Assembly: GCA_963765705.1 (NCBI GenBank)
Contig: CAVXXJ010000013.1
Span: forward strand, 496,001-560,000
DNA: 64,000 nucleotides
Direction: 5' to 3'
Source of the DNA: Gaiellasilicea sp963765705
GTDB lineage: Bacteria > Actinomycetota > Thermoleophilia > Gaiellales > Gaiellaceae
Part shown: piece after piece, positions 8,828 to 19,667 of the stretch
How the letters are laid out: every line of letters begins with the position of its first letter
Position numbering within the stretch: position 1 is the stretch's first letter
Notes under the pieces: model-generated
Seen by the model: the letters and a program-made list of their open reading frames with translations, nothing else
What the model was told of the DNA's origin: nothing
The model's database searches: none
Program-made: the position numbers and the translations under genes

Positions 8828-11300
8828 TTAGTCGCGGCGCGGGCCGCGGCTGCGGCCGCGATCGCCGTCGCGGCGGGGCCGCTCCTCCTCGGGAGGCCGC
8901 GGCGGGGCGCTCTTCGCCCGCTCGATCAGCTCCTCCGGCTCGACGAGGCGTCCGTCCTCGTGCTTGTGGACGAGCTTGAGGCCGATCCGGCCGCGCGCCT
9001 TGTCCACCTCCTGCACGATCACGTCGACGATGTCGCCGCGCGCCATCACGTCCTCGATGTGCGCGACCCGGCCCGGCCCGACGTTCGAGACGTGGAGCAG
9101 GCCGTCGGTGCCCTTCTTCAGCTCGACGAACGCGCCGAACTGGGTCGTCTTGACGACCTTGCCGGTGTAGGTGTCCCCCACCTCGGCCTCCTTGGTCAGC
9201 GCCGCGATCGCCGCGATCGCCGCGTCGCCCTTGGTGCCTTCGGTCGCGTAGACGAGGATCGTGCCGTCCTCCTCGATGTCGATCTGCACGTCGTACTCGG
9301 ACTCGAGCGAGCGGATCGTCTCGCCGCCCTTGCCGATCACCATCCCGATGAAGTCCGGGTTGATCTGGATCGACTGGATCCGCGGCGCATGCTCGGCCAG
9401 CGCCTCGCGAGGCTCGCCGATCGTCTCGAGCATCACGTCGAGGATCGAGTTGCGTGCCCGCTTCGCCTGCTCGAGCGCGCCACTCATGATCTCCTGCGTG
9501 ACACCGGTGATCTTGATGTCCATCTGGAGCGCGGTGATGCCGTCCCTGGTGCCGGCGACCTTGAAGTCCATGTCGCCCAGGTGGTCCTCCGACGCCCTGG
9601 ATGTCGGTGAGGATGACGTAGTCGTCGCCCTCCTTGACGAGGCCCATCGCGATCCCGGAGACCGGCGCCTTGATCGGCACGCCTGCATCCATCAGCGCGA
9701 GCGTCGAGCCGCAGACCGAGCCCATCGACGACGAGCCGTTCGACTCGAGCGTCTCCGAGACGATCCGGATCGTGTACGGGAAGTCCTCCACGTTCGGGAG
9801 GATCGCCTCGAGCGACCGCTGTGCGAGAGCGCCGTGGCCGATGTCGCGCCGCTTCGGGCCTCGCATGAAGCCCGTCTCCCCGACCGAGTAGGGCGGGAAG
9901 TTGTAGTGGTGCATGAAGCGGCGGTCGGTCTCGAGCGACAGGTCGTCGATCCGCTGGCCTTCCTTCGCCGTGCCGAGCGTCAGCAGGCTCAGAACCTGCG
10001 TCTGCCCGCGCTGGAAGAGGCCCGTGCCGTGGGCGCGCGGACTGACCGTCACCTCGCACTCGATCGGCCGGATCTCCTCGGCGCCGCGCCCGTCTGGGCG
10101 CCGCTTGTCGATCGCGATCTTCTTGCGGACGAGGTCCTTGTAGATGGCCTCGGCGGCCTTCTTGACGTAGCTCTTCGTGAGCGAGTCCTTGACCGCCGGC
10201 CCGTCGCCGTCGACTGTGGCCGGGCCGACCGGGAACGGCAGCTCGGTCGTGTCGACGATCTTGTCGAAGAGCAGGTGCCGCTTCGCGGACTTGAGCTCCT
10301 TCGAGTCGTCCTCCGCGTCGGTGAGCGCCCGCAGATCCGACTCGAACTGCTCCCGCACCGGGGCCTCGACCGCGGCGAGCCGCTGCTTCTCGAGCAGCAT
10401 CGCGAGGCTGGCCTTGACCTGGACCTGGCGCTGGATGTCCTCGTCGTTCGAGTCCATCGAGAGCTCGGGGGCGAGCTCGGCGAGGAGCTCCGACTCGATC
10501 GAGGCGGCCTCGCGGAGGCCGTCCCGCTGGATCCGCTCCCAGATCGAGTGCCCGTGCGACCCTTCGATCTCGGCGGTCAGCTCCAGATCGAGCCACTTCG
10601 CCTTGCCCGCCTGGCGGCGCAGGTCCTCCTGTGCCTCACAGAGCTTCTTGATCTCCTCGTGGGCGAGTGCGAGCGCCTCGAGGAGCACGTCCTCGGGGAC
10701 CTCGTCGGCACCGGCCTCGACCATCGTCAGGCCGTCCTTCGTGCCGACGACGATCAGGTCGAGCGACGTCTCCTCGAAGTTCTGCTCGTGCGTCGGGTTG
10801 AGGACGAACTCGCCCTCGATGCGGCCGACGCGCACGGCGCCCACCGGGCCGAAGAACGGCAGCGGCGAGAGCATCAGCGCGGCCGAGGCTCCGTTGATGC
10901 AGAGGATGTCGTGCGGCGTGACGAGGTCGGCCGACAGGACGGTGCAGATCACCTGCACCTCGTTGCGGAAGCCCTTCGGCCACAGCGGCCGGATCGGGCG
11001 GTCGATCATGCGTGCGGTGAGCGTCGCGCGCTCGGTGGCGCGCCCCTCACGCTTGAAGAAGCCGCCGGGGATCTTGCCGGCCGCGTAGGCCCGCTCCTCG
11101 ACGTCGATCGTCAGCGGGAAGAAGTCGGCGCCTTCGCGCGCCTCGGGCCGGCCGACGGCCGTTGCCAGCACCATCGTGTCGCCGGAGCGCATCACAACCG
11201 CGCCGTCCGCCTGCTTGGCGAGCTTGCCCGTCTCGAACGTGATCTCTTTTCCGCCGATCTCGACGGAAACTGAGGCGATCTGCCCCATTACGGTACTCAT
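8828..11300 (-). CDS. pnp: Polyribonucleotide nucleotidyltransferase (PNPase), frame broken once
   Basis: Phosphorolytic 3'-5' exoribonuclease of mRNA decay. The N-terminal frame (start 11300) carries both RNase PH domains up to ILTDIQGV near 9605; the continuation EDHLGDMDFKVAGT, the KH domain (IQINPDFIGMVIGKGGETIR) and the S1 domain (GDTYTGKVVKTTQFGAFVEL) are in another frame ending at 8828. One extra G in the run encoding GVEDH (about 9593-9600) explains the break. Since PNPase is highly conserved and the rest is intact, a sequencing error is likelier than decay. An AGGCA-type ribosome-binding site precedes the ATG; rpsO is upstream. Confidence 0.93.
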
Positions 11301-11406
11301 TCCATTGCCTCCACTCTGCTGTGTGGAGAGTGGAAGTTTGGATCAACCCGCAGCTCTGAAACACAGGGTCAGGGGCTCATCCAAGCTTCCACTCTCCCGG
11401 GTTGAG

Positions 11407-11677
11407 CTAGCGCCTGAGGCCTAGCTCCTTGATGAGGGCGCGATAGCCCTCGAGGTCGTGCTTCTGCATGTAGGTCAGGAACCGCCGCCGCCGGCCGACG
11501 AGCTTCAGCAGCCCGCGCCGGGAGTAGTGGTCCTTCGCGTGTGTCCGCAGGTGCTCGGTCAGGTCGTTGATCCGACTGCGTGAGCATCGCGATCTGGACC
11601 TCGGGAGAGCCGGTGTCCGTCTCGTTGCGGCCGTGCTTCCCGATCAGCTCCTGCTTGACTTCCTTGGTGAGGGCCAT
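11407..11677 (-). CDS. rpsO: 30S ribosomal protein S15, frame broken once
   Basis: Starts ALTKEVKQELIGKHGRNETD, continues with GSPEVQIAMLTQ, then changes frame; the second half (DLTEHLRTHAKDHYSRRGLL, then a KELGLRR C-terminus) is read one base over. One extra T after the codons for MLTQ (near 11577) restores a normal 89-residue S15. The protein binds 16S rRNA early in 30S assembly. GGAGG precedes the ATG. rpsO-pnp is the usual pair. An intact S15 is essential for efficient growth, so an assembly error is likely. Confidence 0.92.
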
Positions 11678-11771
11678 GCGGCCTCCTTCTGTCTAGGTCT
11701 CCGGAGTCCCCGCGCGGCGTGAAGGAAGACACGGCCGGCCGAGATCTCGGTCCGGAGTAAGGTAGCAAGCG

Positions 11772-13166
11772 GTGTTGCCCGCCGCTGTCGCCGCCGGACA
11801 CCCCGCGACCGTGGCGGCGGGGATCGAGATCCTCGAAGAGGGCGGAACCGCGGCGGACGCAGCCGTTGCGGCCTGCTCTCGCCTCGTGCGTCGCCGAGAC
11901 GGTGATGACCGGCCTGCTCGGCGGCGGGCACGCGATCTACTGGGACGGCACCCGACGCCTGGAACCTCGACTGCTTCGTCGACGTGCCCTCGGGCACCGG
12001 AGCGCCGCCGGTCGCGCTGCAAGGTCCCGTTCGGCGAGGAGCTCGTCCACTACGCGGTCGGGCCCGGAACGTGCGCGGTGCCGGGCCTGCCGCGCGGCCT
12101 CGGAGCGCTGCACGAGCGCTTCGGCCGGCTGCCGTGGGCGCGGGTCGTCGAGCCGGCGCTCGCGATCGCGCGCTCGCGGCGTGACGATGCCTCCCGCCCA
12201 CGCCGCGTGCCTGGCGATGCTCGCGCCGGTCTTCACGATGCAGCCGGACGGCCGGCGCATCTACGCCCCGGCGGGCCGGCCGCTCGAGGCGGGCGAGCAG
12301 CTCGACCAGCCTGGGCTCGTCCGGGCGCTCGAGCTCCTGGCTGCGGAGGGGCCGGACAGCCCCTACGTCGGCTCGATCGCGGAGTCGCTCGTCTCCGGCG
12401 TCGAGGGGATCGCGGTGTCGCGCGCCGACCTGGAGGGCTACGAGCCCCGTTGGGATCGACCGGCCGAGGTCGGCGTGGGCCGGGCACCGGTTCCTCACCC
12501 GCGCGCGGGCTCTCCGGCGTCCCCGAGACGCTCGCGCGCCTGCCGCGCGCTCCGAGAGCTCGACGCCACGGCGCGCGTGCATGCGCTGCTCGCCGCGCTC
12601 GACGGGCCGGGCGCCGAGGGGCACACGACGAACCTCGTCACCGCCGACTCGGACGGGAACGCGTGCGTGCTGACCTCGAGCCTCGGGCTCGGCACGGGCG
12701 ACTTCCTCCCCGGCCTCGACCTGCAGCTGAACAGCATGCTCGGCGAGGTCGATCTCGTCCTCGAGCCGCTCGCGGCCGGCAGAGCGGATGCAGAGCATGA
12801 TGGCCCCGAGCCTGGCTCTCGACGAGCGACGGGCTCGTGCTGGCGATCGGCTCTGCGGGCGGGACGCGCTTGCGGACCGCGCTCGTCGGCGTCGCCGCCG
12901 GGATCCTCGACGAAGGGCTCGAGCCCGATCGAAGCTGTCGCGCGTCCGCGCTTCCACCGCGCCGGCGACGTCGTCAACGCCGAGCCGGGTGTCGACGAGC
13001 AGGCGCTGGCGGAGCTCGAAGCGGAGGGCCTGCAGGTGCGGCGCTGGCAGGCGCAGCACCACTACTTCGGCGGCGTCAGCCTGGTCGGCGCGGGCCGGTC
13101 GCCGCACGGCGATCCGCGGCGAGAGCGGCCACTGCCGCAGCGACGTCAGCCACCGCCGCTCCTTAG
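11772..13166 (+). CDS. Gamma-glutamyltranspeptidase-like hydrolase, multiply frame-broken
   Basis: The three plus-strand frames together give a GGT-type Ntn-hydrolase: AAGHPATVAAGIEILEEGG, then VAETVMTGLLGGGHAIYWDG, VPFGEELVHYAVGPGTCAVP, PALAIARRGV, then GPGAEGHTTNLVTADSDGNA, where HTTNLV includes the autoprocessing threonine. At least seven frame changes are needed. The GTG start follows a TAAGGT -10 box by eight bases. GGT cleaves gamma-glutamyl bonds such as in glutathione. The end position is uncertain by a few tens of bases. Confidence 0.75.
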
Positions 13167-13960
13167 GTCGAGGCAGGAGCTTCTCACGCGCCGGCTTGCG
13201 ATCCAGGTGCCGACGAGGCCGAGCGCGGTCAGGTAGGCGACGTTCACGAGCTGGACCGCGAGCCGACCGTTCCGGTCGTAGCGCGCGGATCAGGTCGACG
13301 CCGTGGTAGAGCGGCGTCAGCCTGGATCACCGTCTCGAGCCAGTCCGGGTAGGTGGAGAGCGGGAAGAACGTCGCCGAGAAGAGGAACATCGGCAGGATC
13401 GCGAGGTTGAGGATGTCGAAGTCCTGCCAGCTGCGCATGTAGGTGACCGCCGCGACGCCCGGCGCCCGCGAAGGCGAAGCCGACGAAGACGGTCGCGGGC
13501 AGCGCGAGCAGCGCCCACCACGACTCGACGAGGCCGAGCACGGCGATGACGGCGAAGAAGCCGATCGCGTAGAGCAGGCCGCGGAAGAGCGCCCACGCCG
13601 GCCTCGCCGGCGGCGATGTCCTTCGGCCCGAGCGGCGTCGAGAGGATCGCGTCGTAGAGCTTCTGGTACTTGAGCTTCCAGAAGACGTTCGTCGCGTCGT
13701 AGAAGGCGCCGTTCATCGCCGACGCGGCGAGCAGGCCCGGCGCGACGAAGGTCGCGTAGTCGATCTGCGCGCCGTCGATCACGACCTCGCCGACGTAGCT
13801 GCCGAGCCCGAATCCGAGCGAGAGCAGGTAGAAGAGCGGCTCGAAGAAGCCCGAGACGATGATCGGCCACATGCGGCGGTAGCTCATCAGGTTGCGCTCG
13901 AAGAGCAGCACCCCGCGGCCCGCCGGGACGGTTCAGCGCTCGCGCGGCGAGCGTGCTCAA
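13165..13960 (-). CDS. ABC-2 type transporter permease, frame-broken
   Basis: Fragments in three frames give a continuous membrane protein: LLFERNLMSYRRMWPIIVSG, then GFFEPLFYLLSLGFGLGSYV, YATFVAPGLLAASAMNGAFY, and near the C-terminus WQDFDILNLAILPMFLFSAT, typical of DrrB-type exporter permeases. The TTG start at 13960 overlaps the upstream permease stop. With the two genes upstream it forms an ATPase-plus-two-permeases exporter. At least three indels are needed. Substrate unknown. Confidence 0.75.
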
Positions 13961-14739
13961 TTGAAGAGCCTCCGCCGGTAGGCGCGGATCGCGAGCGCGA
14001 GGCCGCCGATCGTCCAGGCGAGCAGATAGGCGACGATGGCCGAGCGCCGGCAGCAGGCTCGATCGTGCCGAGCATCAGCCCGCGGCAGAGCTCGACGCCG
14101 TGCCAGATCGGCGTCACGTACGCGACGAGCTCGAGCACGAGCGGCATCTGCGAGACCGGGAAGAACGTCCCGGAGAAGAGGAACATCGGCACGATCACGA
14201 AGCGGAAGATCGGCGGGAAGCTCGCGTCCGACTCGGTGGTCGCCGCGTACGCCGCCATCGGCATCGAGAACGCCGTCCCGATCAGCGACCGCCACCGGGA
14301 TCGCGAGCAGGCCGAGCCAGGAGTGGACGGCGCCGAACGCCGCGACGACGAGCAGGTAGGCGGCGCTCGCCGGTGAGGACGCGCGTGACCACGAACAGCT
14401 GGTGGCCGATCAGCACGTCTCGCTCGGTCAGCGGGGTCGCGGTCATCGCGTAGTAGGTGCGCGTCCACTTGATCGCGCCCATCACCGGCCAGCTCGACTC
14501 GGTCGCCGCCGTCTGCATCGCCGCCGCGGCGAGCAGGCCGGGCGCGATGAAGTCGAGGTACGGGACGCCGGCGGGCGCGTTCGGGCGACCTGTCGACGAT
14601 CGTGCCGAGCCCGACGCCGAGCGCCGCCAGGTAGAGCAGCGGGTTGACGAGGCTCGTCCCGATCGTGCCCGCGCCAGACGCGCTTGTACTGCGCGAGCCA
14701 GTGCTCGTAGGCGCGGAGCGGCTGGAGAATGCCGTCCAT
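13957..14739 (-). CDS. ABC-2 type transporter permease (paralogue), frame-broken
   Basis: Begins MDGILQPLRAYEHWLAQYKR, then, over frame changes, NPLLYLAALGVGLGTIVD, LDFIAPGLLAAAAMQTAATE, and FPPIFRFVIVPMFLFSGTFF near the end. It is a paralogue of the neighbouring permease (shared APGLLAA.AM and PMFLFS.TFFP blocks), so the exporter is probably heterodimeric. The start lies three bases after the ATPase stop. At least three indels. Confidence 0.75.
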
Positions 14740-14741
14740 CG

Positions 14742-15671
14742 TCAGTCGACGAGCGTCCGGCCGGTCAGGTGGAGGAAGACGTCCTCGAGCGTGCTGCGCC
14801 GGATCAGCGTCGAGTGCGGCGGCAGGCCGCGCTCCGCGATCGCGGTCGCGGTCGCGTCGCCGTCGCCGGTGTAGATGAGCATGCGGTCGGGGAGCTCCTC
14901 GACGCGGTCGCCGGCGCCGTGCGAGCGCGCCGTTCTCCGGCCGCACGTCCTCGAAGCGGACCTCGACCACCTCGCGGGTCGAGTACTTCTCGATCAGCTG
15001 GCGCGGCGAGCCCTCGGCGACGATCCGGCCGTGATCCATGACGACGAGCCGGTCGCAGAGCTGCTCCGCCTCGTCCATGTAGTGCGTGGTCAGCACGAGC
15101 GTCACGCCGCGCTGCTTCAGCCGGAAGAGGCGGTCCCAGACGACGTGGCGCGCCTGCGGGTCGAGGCCCGGTCGTCGGCTCGTCCAGGAGCAGCAGCTCC
15201 GGATCGTTGACGAGCGAGCGGGCGATCGTCAGCCGCCGCTTCATCCCGCCCGAGAGCGGCTCGACCTTGTCGCCCGCCCGCTCGGTGAGCTGGACGAAGT
15301 CGAGCAGCTCGTCGATCTTCGGCCGCAGCTCGCGGCGCGAGAGCCCGAAGTAGCGGCCGTAGATCAGCACGTTCTCGCGCACCGTCAGCTCGGTGTCGAG
15401 CGTGTCCTGCTGCGGGACGACGCCGAGCCGGGCCCGGATCGCGGGCCCGTCGGCCGTCGGGATCGAGGCCGAGGATGCGCAGCGTGCCGCCGCTGATCGG
15501 GGAGACGCAGCCGATCATCCGCATCGTCGAGCTCTTGCCGGCGCCGTTCGGGCCCGAGGAAGCCGAACGCCTCCCCGCGCTGGACGTCGAGGTCGATTCC
15601 GTCGACCGCGACGAGCTCGCCGAACGCTTGACGAGGCCGCGCGCGTGGATCATTGGGCCGTTCTCGCTCAC
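14742..15671 (-). CDS. ABC transporter ATP-binding protein (DrrA-like), frame-broken
   Basis: Walker A region GPNGAGKSSTMRMIGCVSP, ABC signature LSGGMKRRLTIARSLVNDPE, Walker B LLLLDEPTTG and H-loop LTTHYMDEAEQLCDRLVVMD are all present but spread over frames. The C-terminal ~100 residues resemble the DrrA extension. The GTG start at 15671 follows TAGGTT by seven bases. It powers the exporter formed with the two permeases downstream; the substrate cannot be told from sequence. Confidence 0.8.
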
Positions 15672-15681
15672 GGCGCTCAAC

Positions 15682-16513
15682 CTACCTACGCCGGCCGGAC
15701 TGCTCCTCGGTCGCGTCGACGTCGCGCGCGATCTGGTCGATCAGCTCCTGCTCGCTCTCGAACACCTGCTCGTCGCGCAGCCGCTCCCACAGCTCGACGA
15801 CCAGCCGCCGGCCGTAGAGATCGCCCTCGAAGTCGAGCAGGTGCGGCTCGATCCGCCGCTCCTCGCCGCCGTAGTGCGGGTTCGTGCCGATCGAGATCGC
15901 GGCGCGATGGCCGAGTGCGGCGCCCGCGTAGATCCCGTACCGGGGCACGAGCAGCGTCGGGTCGACGGCGAGGTTGGCGGTCGGATAGCCGAGCGTGCCG
16001 CCGCGCTGGTCGCCGGGGACGACGACCCCGTCCAGCTCCGGCGGCCGGCCGAGCAGGCTGCGCGGCCTCCGCGACCTCGCCTGCGTGCAGGTGGCGGCGG
16101 ATCTCGGTCGACGAGACGCCTTCGAGCAGCGGCACCGGCCGCACCTCGTGGCCGAGCCGCTCGAGCAGCTCGAGATCGCCGCGACCGCCTGCGGCCGAAG
16201 CGGAAGTCCTCGCCGGCGACGACGACGCGCAGCGTCGGCGAGCTGGGCGCCGCGAACTCCTCCGGCTCCTGCTGCGCGACCTCGACGCGTGAAGTCGAGC
16301 ACGGTCGTCTCGGCCACGCCGAGCTCGGCGAGCAGCTCCAGCCGCCGCTCGAGGGTCGCGATCGACTCGACGAAGTTGCCCGAGGACGACCCGCGGGTGC
16401 GGGTGGAACGTCAGCACCCGGACCGGCAGCCCCGTTTCGACCGCGCCTGCGATCACCCGCCGGTGGCCCAGGTGCACGCCGTCGAACGTCCCGATCGCGA
16501 CAGCCTCGGTCAT
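15682..16513 (-). CDS. ribF: Bifunctional riboflavin kinase/FAD synthetase, frame-broken
   Basis: N-terminal FAD synthetase: AVAIGTFDGVHLGHRRVIAG with its nucleotidyltransferase HLGH motif. C-terminal riboflavin kinase: GTLGYPTANLAVDPTLLVPR (the GxPTAN motif) and the ISIGTNPHYGG region, then ERLRDEQVFESEQELIDQIA. It turns riboflavin into FMN and FAD. The ATG overlaps the truB stop (ATGA). Several indels, the clearest near 16030-16290, break the frame. Confidence 0.88.
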
Positions 16514-17168
16514 GGCAGCAGCGCCAGCGCCTCTTCGGCCGGGATCACTCGCTCCTCGTCGGCGTCCTCGACGCTGAACGGGCCGATCTCGAGCCGCCGC
16601 AGCGTCGTGCAGTGGCCGCCGAGCGCCTCCGCGATCGCCCGCACGTAGGTTCCCGAGCTGACGCGCAGGTCGAGCCGGACGACGCCGTCCGTATACGCGA
16701 TGACGTCGAGCGCGTGCACCTGTGAGCGCCGCAGCGGCATCTCGACCTCGAACGCCGCGGCGGTGCAGCTTGTACGCGCGCTCGCCGCCGATCTTGACCG
16801 CGGACGCGGCCGGGATCGGCAGCTCGATCTCACCGCGGAGGGGCTCGAGCCGTCGCTCGAGCTCCGCTGCGTCCGGCGCCTCGAGCCGCTCCACGACCTC
16901 GCCCTCCGGATCGCCCGTGGACGTACGGGCCGTCAGGTCGACGTCCGTGAGATAGCGCTTGTCGAGTCCGACGAACGATCCCGCCAATTTTGTCGACCGG
17001 CCGGAGAGCAAAAGCAACAATCCAGTCGCGAAAGGGTCAAGAGTTCCCGCATGGCCCATCTTCGTCCCGGTGCGCGACCGGACGCGCGCGACGATCGCGA
17101 ACGACGACGGGCCCGGCGGGCTTGTCGACGAGGATGATCCCGCTCGGCTCGAGGCCCTTCGGCGGCAT
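16510..17168 (-). CDS. truB: tRNA pseudouridine(55) synthase, frame-broken
   Basis: Starts MPPKGLEPSGIILVDKPAGP, then after frame changes KMGHAGTLDPFATGLLLLLS with the catalytic Asp in AGTLDP, DKRYLTDVDLTARTSTGDPE, SAVKIGGERAYKLHRRG and the C-terminal RVSSGTYVRAIAEALG block. Makes pseudouridine 55 in the T-loop of tRNA. The start overlaps the nrnA stop (TGATG). Several indels. Two tRNAs in the array here lack the usual TTC at the start of the T-loop, which is the TruB target. Confidence 0.9.
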
Positions 17169-18187
17169 CAGCCGGCGGCGGGCAGCGCGGCGACGAACTC
17201 GCGGCGGAGGAACTCGGTGATCTCCTCGATCGAGTCGTCGCTCGAGAAGCCGGCCGCCTGGCGGTGCCCGCCGCCGCCGGAGGCGCGCGCGATCGCAGAG
17301 ACGTCGAGCTCGTCGTGGGAGGCGCGGAGCGAGATCCGCCGCGCCGGGGTGCCGCCACGCGGCGGCTCGCGGATCAGGGCGGCCATGTCGGCGCCCTCGA
17401 CCGCGCGCAGGAAGTCGATGATCCCCTCCGAGTACGGCTCGACCGCGCCGACCTCGGCGAAGTCGTCGCGGAGCAGGTACGAGACGACGAGCCCGCCGCC
17501 CTCGTACACCTGCGCCCGCTCGAGCGCCCGCGCGAGCAGCTTCAGCTTCGCGAACTGGACGCTCTCGTAGACGCCCTGGAAGACCTTGTGCACGTCCGCG
17601 CCCGCCTCGACGAGCTCGGCCGCGAGCCGCAGCGCCTTCGGCGTCGTGTTCGCGTACTGGAAGCGGCCGGTGTCGGTGACGAGCGCCACGTAGAGCGGCT
17701 CGGCGAGCTCCGGGCGTCAGCTCGATGCCGAGCTCGCGGAAGACGTCCCGCAGCACCTCTCCCGTCGAGGACGCCGCGTCGTCGACGAGGTTCGACGTCG
17801 CCGAAGCGCGAGTTGTCGTGGTGGTGGTCGATGTTGACCGTGAACGGCGCCTGGTGGAGCACCGCCGCGATCGGCGCCGAGCCGGCTCTCGTTCGCGCAG
17901 TCGACGGCGAGCAGCACGCGCTCTGCGGCGTCGGCGGGCAGCTCGCGCAGGAGCCCGTCGAGCGGCAGGAAGCGGTACTCGCCCGGCAGCGGCGCCGGGC
18001 CTGCGAGGAACATGACGCTGTCCTTCCCGAGCGCCCGCAGCGCGAGGTGAGACGCGAGCAGCGAGCCGAGCGCGTCGCCATCCGGGTTCTCGTGCGTCGT
18101 GACGAGGAACCGCTCGCGGCCGCGGATCGCCTCGACGACCGCCCCGAGGTCAGCTGCCGTTGTCGTCTGGTCCGGGTGCGAGCTCAT
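17168..18187 (-). CDS. DHH/DHHA1 phosphoesterase (NrnA-like), frame-broken
   Basis: FLVTTHENPDGDALGSLLAS carries the DxD metal motif, LLAVDCANESRLG follows, NIDHHHDN is the DHH motif (one frame over), and the C-terminal DHHA1 region includes SLRASHDELDVSAIARASGG and GGGHRQAAG. NrnA proteins degrade nanoRNA or pAp. Conserved between rbfA and truB. The start at 18187 overlaps the last 38 bases of rbfA. At least three frame changes. Confidence 0.87.
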
Positions 18188-18506
18188 CGATGAGTTTGGA
18201 CATCCGCACGCCGTGCTCGACCGCGTGATCGTATTCGAACGTGAGCAGCGGAGTCCGCTTCATCCGGAGCTCGCGCGAGAGCCGGGCCTGGAGCACGCCG
18301 TGCGCCGCATCGAGGCCGGTCATGCTCTTGCTCCGCTTCTTCTCGCTCCCGAGGACGCTGACGTAGACGGTCGCCTGCCGGAGATCGGCCGACGTCTTGA
18401 CGCCGGTGACGGTGACGAACCCGATCCGCGGGTCCTTCAGCTCCAGCAGGGCCTCCGAGAGCACCTGGCGGAGCGACTCGTTGACTCTGCGCATCCGCTC
18501 GGGCAT
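18150..18506 (-). CDS. rbfA: Ribosome-binding factor A
   Basis: 118 residues from the ATG at 18506 (MPERMRRVNESLRQVLSEAL), with the family core DPRIGFVTVTGVKTSADLRQ and ATVYVSVLG. Binds free 30S subunits during 16S 5'-end maturation and cold adaptation. A TACGGT -10 box lies six bases before the ATG, and the upstream extension to 18575 is arginine-rich, so the shorter start is better. This gene is intact within an otherwise frame-broken stretch. Confidence 0.93.
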   Translation of the reverse strand: MPERMRRVNESLRQVLSEALLELKDPRIGFVTVTGVKTSADLRQATVYVSVLGSEKKRSKSMTGLDAAHGVLQARLSRELRMKRTPLLTFEYDHAVEHGVRMSKLIDELAPGPDDNGS

Positions 18507-18526
18507 CGCTCTACCGTAGCGAGCCG

Positions 18527-18826
18527 CTAGTCGTCGAGCGTCACGAACTCGCGCTCGACGGCGCCCAGCTCCCACTCGCGCGAGGCCAGATAGCGCTCGG
18601 CGTCGGCCAGGAGCTTCTCGGCCTCACCGTGCTCCCGCGTCACGACCGCCGCGGTGATCCGCGCGCGCTGCCACACGTCGTGATGATCGACCTCGGCAAC
18701 CGCGGCCCCGAAGCGGTTCCGGAGCTGGTCCTTGGCGGAGCGGAGCAGCATCCGCTTCTCCTTCAGCGAGTGCGCCTCCGGAAAGTGGAGCTCCGCCGAG
18801 AGGATCCCGATCCAGCCGCTCGCCAT
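18527..18826 (-). CDS. DUF503 family protein
   Basis: 98 residues from the ATG at 18826. Core: LSAELHFPEAHSLKEKRMLL, RSAKDQLRNRFGAAVAEVDH and QRARITAAVVT, diagnostic of DUF503, a small conserved protein of unknown role usually encoded between infB and rbfA. Here infB does not follow upstream, which is notable for the boundary question at about 19 kb. Confidence 0.9.
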   Translation of the reverse strand: MASGWIGILSAELHFPEAHSLKEKRMLLRSAKDQLRNRFGAAVAEVDHHDVWQRARITAAVVTREHGEAEKLLADAERYLASREWELGAVEREFVTLDD

Positions 18827-18875
18827 CGGCCATTGAACCCTCAATCCGCAGCTGTGGCCGCCGATCACCGGCGAG

Positions 18876-19331
18876 ATGACGAACTTGCGATTCGCAGCGG
18901 TCTTGCTCGCCTTTGTCTGGCCGCCTCCGGCGTCGTCTGGATGACCGCCTCCAGCGAGCGACAAGCGGCCGAGCGGGATGCCCAGGAGCGCGAGTCCTCA
19001 GAAGAGCATCTGTCCGCTTTCCTCGCGCGCAGAGCGCGTTGCGCGGGTTCGCCGAGTCGGGACGCCCGAGCGTTCTCGAGTCTTACGGGAAGCGAGGCGC
19101 CTCGCTCGGCGACGCAATCGATCGCGCCTATGCCGGCACGGATGGCGACGAAGAGGAGGAGCTCGCGCCGATCGACGAGCAGGCAGCCTCGCCGAGCGCT
19201 GGACCACGCTGGCCGACCGCACGATCCTCCGGATCCGCAACGGACAGCAGCCGACTCCGGAGTCGAGCCTGCTCCAGGGTGAGATCGTCACGCGCTTCGG
19301 ACAGGCCAACGCTGAGCTGCTGGACTCGTAG
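18876..19331 (+). CDS. Small membrane-anchored hypothetical protein, frame-broken
   Basis: Three plus-strand frames join into one plausible protein: a hydrophobic N-terminus (TNLRFAAVLLAFV / LAASGVVWMTASSE), then QAAERDAQERESSEEHLSAF, then LESYGKRGASLGDAIDRAYA and TDGDEEEELAPIDEQAA, and finally LADRTILRIRNGQQPTPESS up to a TAG at 19331. Each piece keeps high third-position GC only in its own frame. Three indels are needed. It is the last piece of the error-rich stretch before the tRNA array. Function unknown. Confidence 0.5.
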
Positions 19332-19520
19332 AAGCCGAGAGCAGCGCGCGTCCCTGCTCGGCGTCTCGAGCTTCTGGGACTCAAGCTCAAGCCGGGGGCG
19401 GCGAGGCGCTGCTGTCGGAGCCGTGAGTGTCGCCGTTCCTCGCCCCCTTCCCATGTGGAGACGGTAAGGCAGAAGGAGGTCCCAAACCGGGATCTCCCTT
19501 CCGGATCAGGCTCGGACGAG

Positions 19521-19593
19521 CGCGCCCGGGAGGATTCGAACCTCCGACCTCCGGTTCCGGAAACCGGCGCTCTATCCACTGAGCTACGGGCGC
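19521..19593 (-). tRNA. tRNA-Arg(CCG)
   Basis: Full cloverleaf: acceptor GCGCCCG/CGGGCGC, anticodon stem CCGGT/ACCGG, loop TTCCGGA, T-arm GGAGG-TTCGAAT-CCTCC, discriminator G. No encoded CCA. Last gene of the array in the direction of transcription. Confidence 0.95.
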
Positions 19594-19596
19594 GAA

Positions 19597-19667
19597 AGAG
19601 ACCGGCCGGAGTTGCACCGGCGTACGCGGATTTGCAGTCCGCTGCATAGCTGCTCTGCCACGGCCTC
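19597..19667 (-). tRNA. tRNA-Cys(GCA)
   Basis: Acceptor GAGGCCG/CGGTCTC, anticodon stem GCGGA/TCCGC, loop CTGCAAA, discriminator T, as expected for Cys. Three bases upstream of tRNA-Arg(CCG). The T-loop begins TGCAACT rather than TTC, so U54-U55 are not both encoded. Confidence 0.92.

Noticed and set aside
9261..11273. 670-codon plus-strand ORF opposite pnp
   Set aside because: Low-complexity antisense of pnp; long open antisense frames are expected at this GC content.
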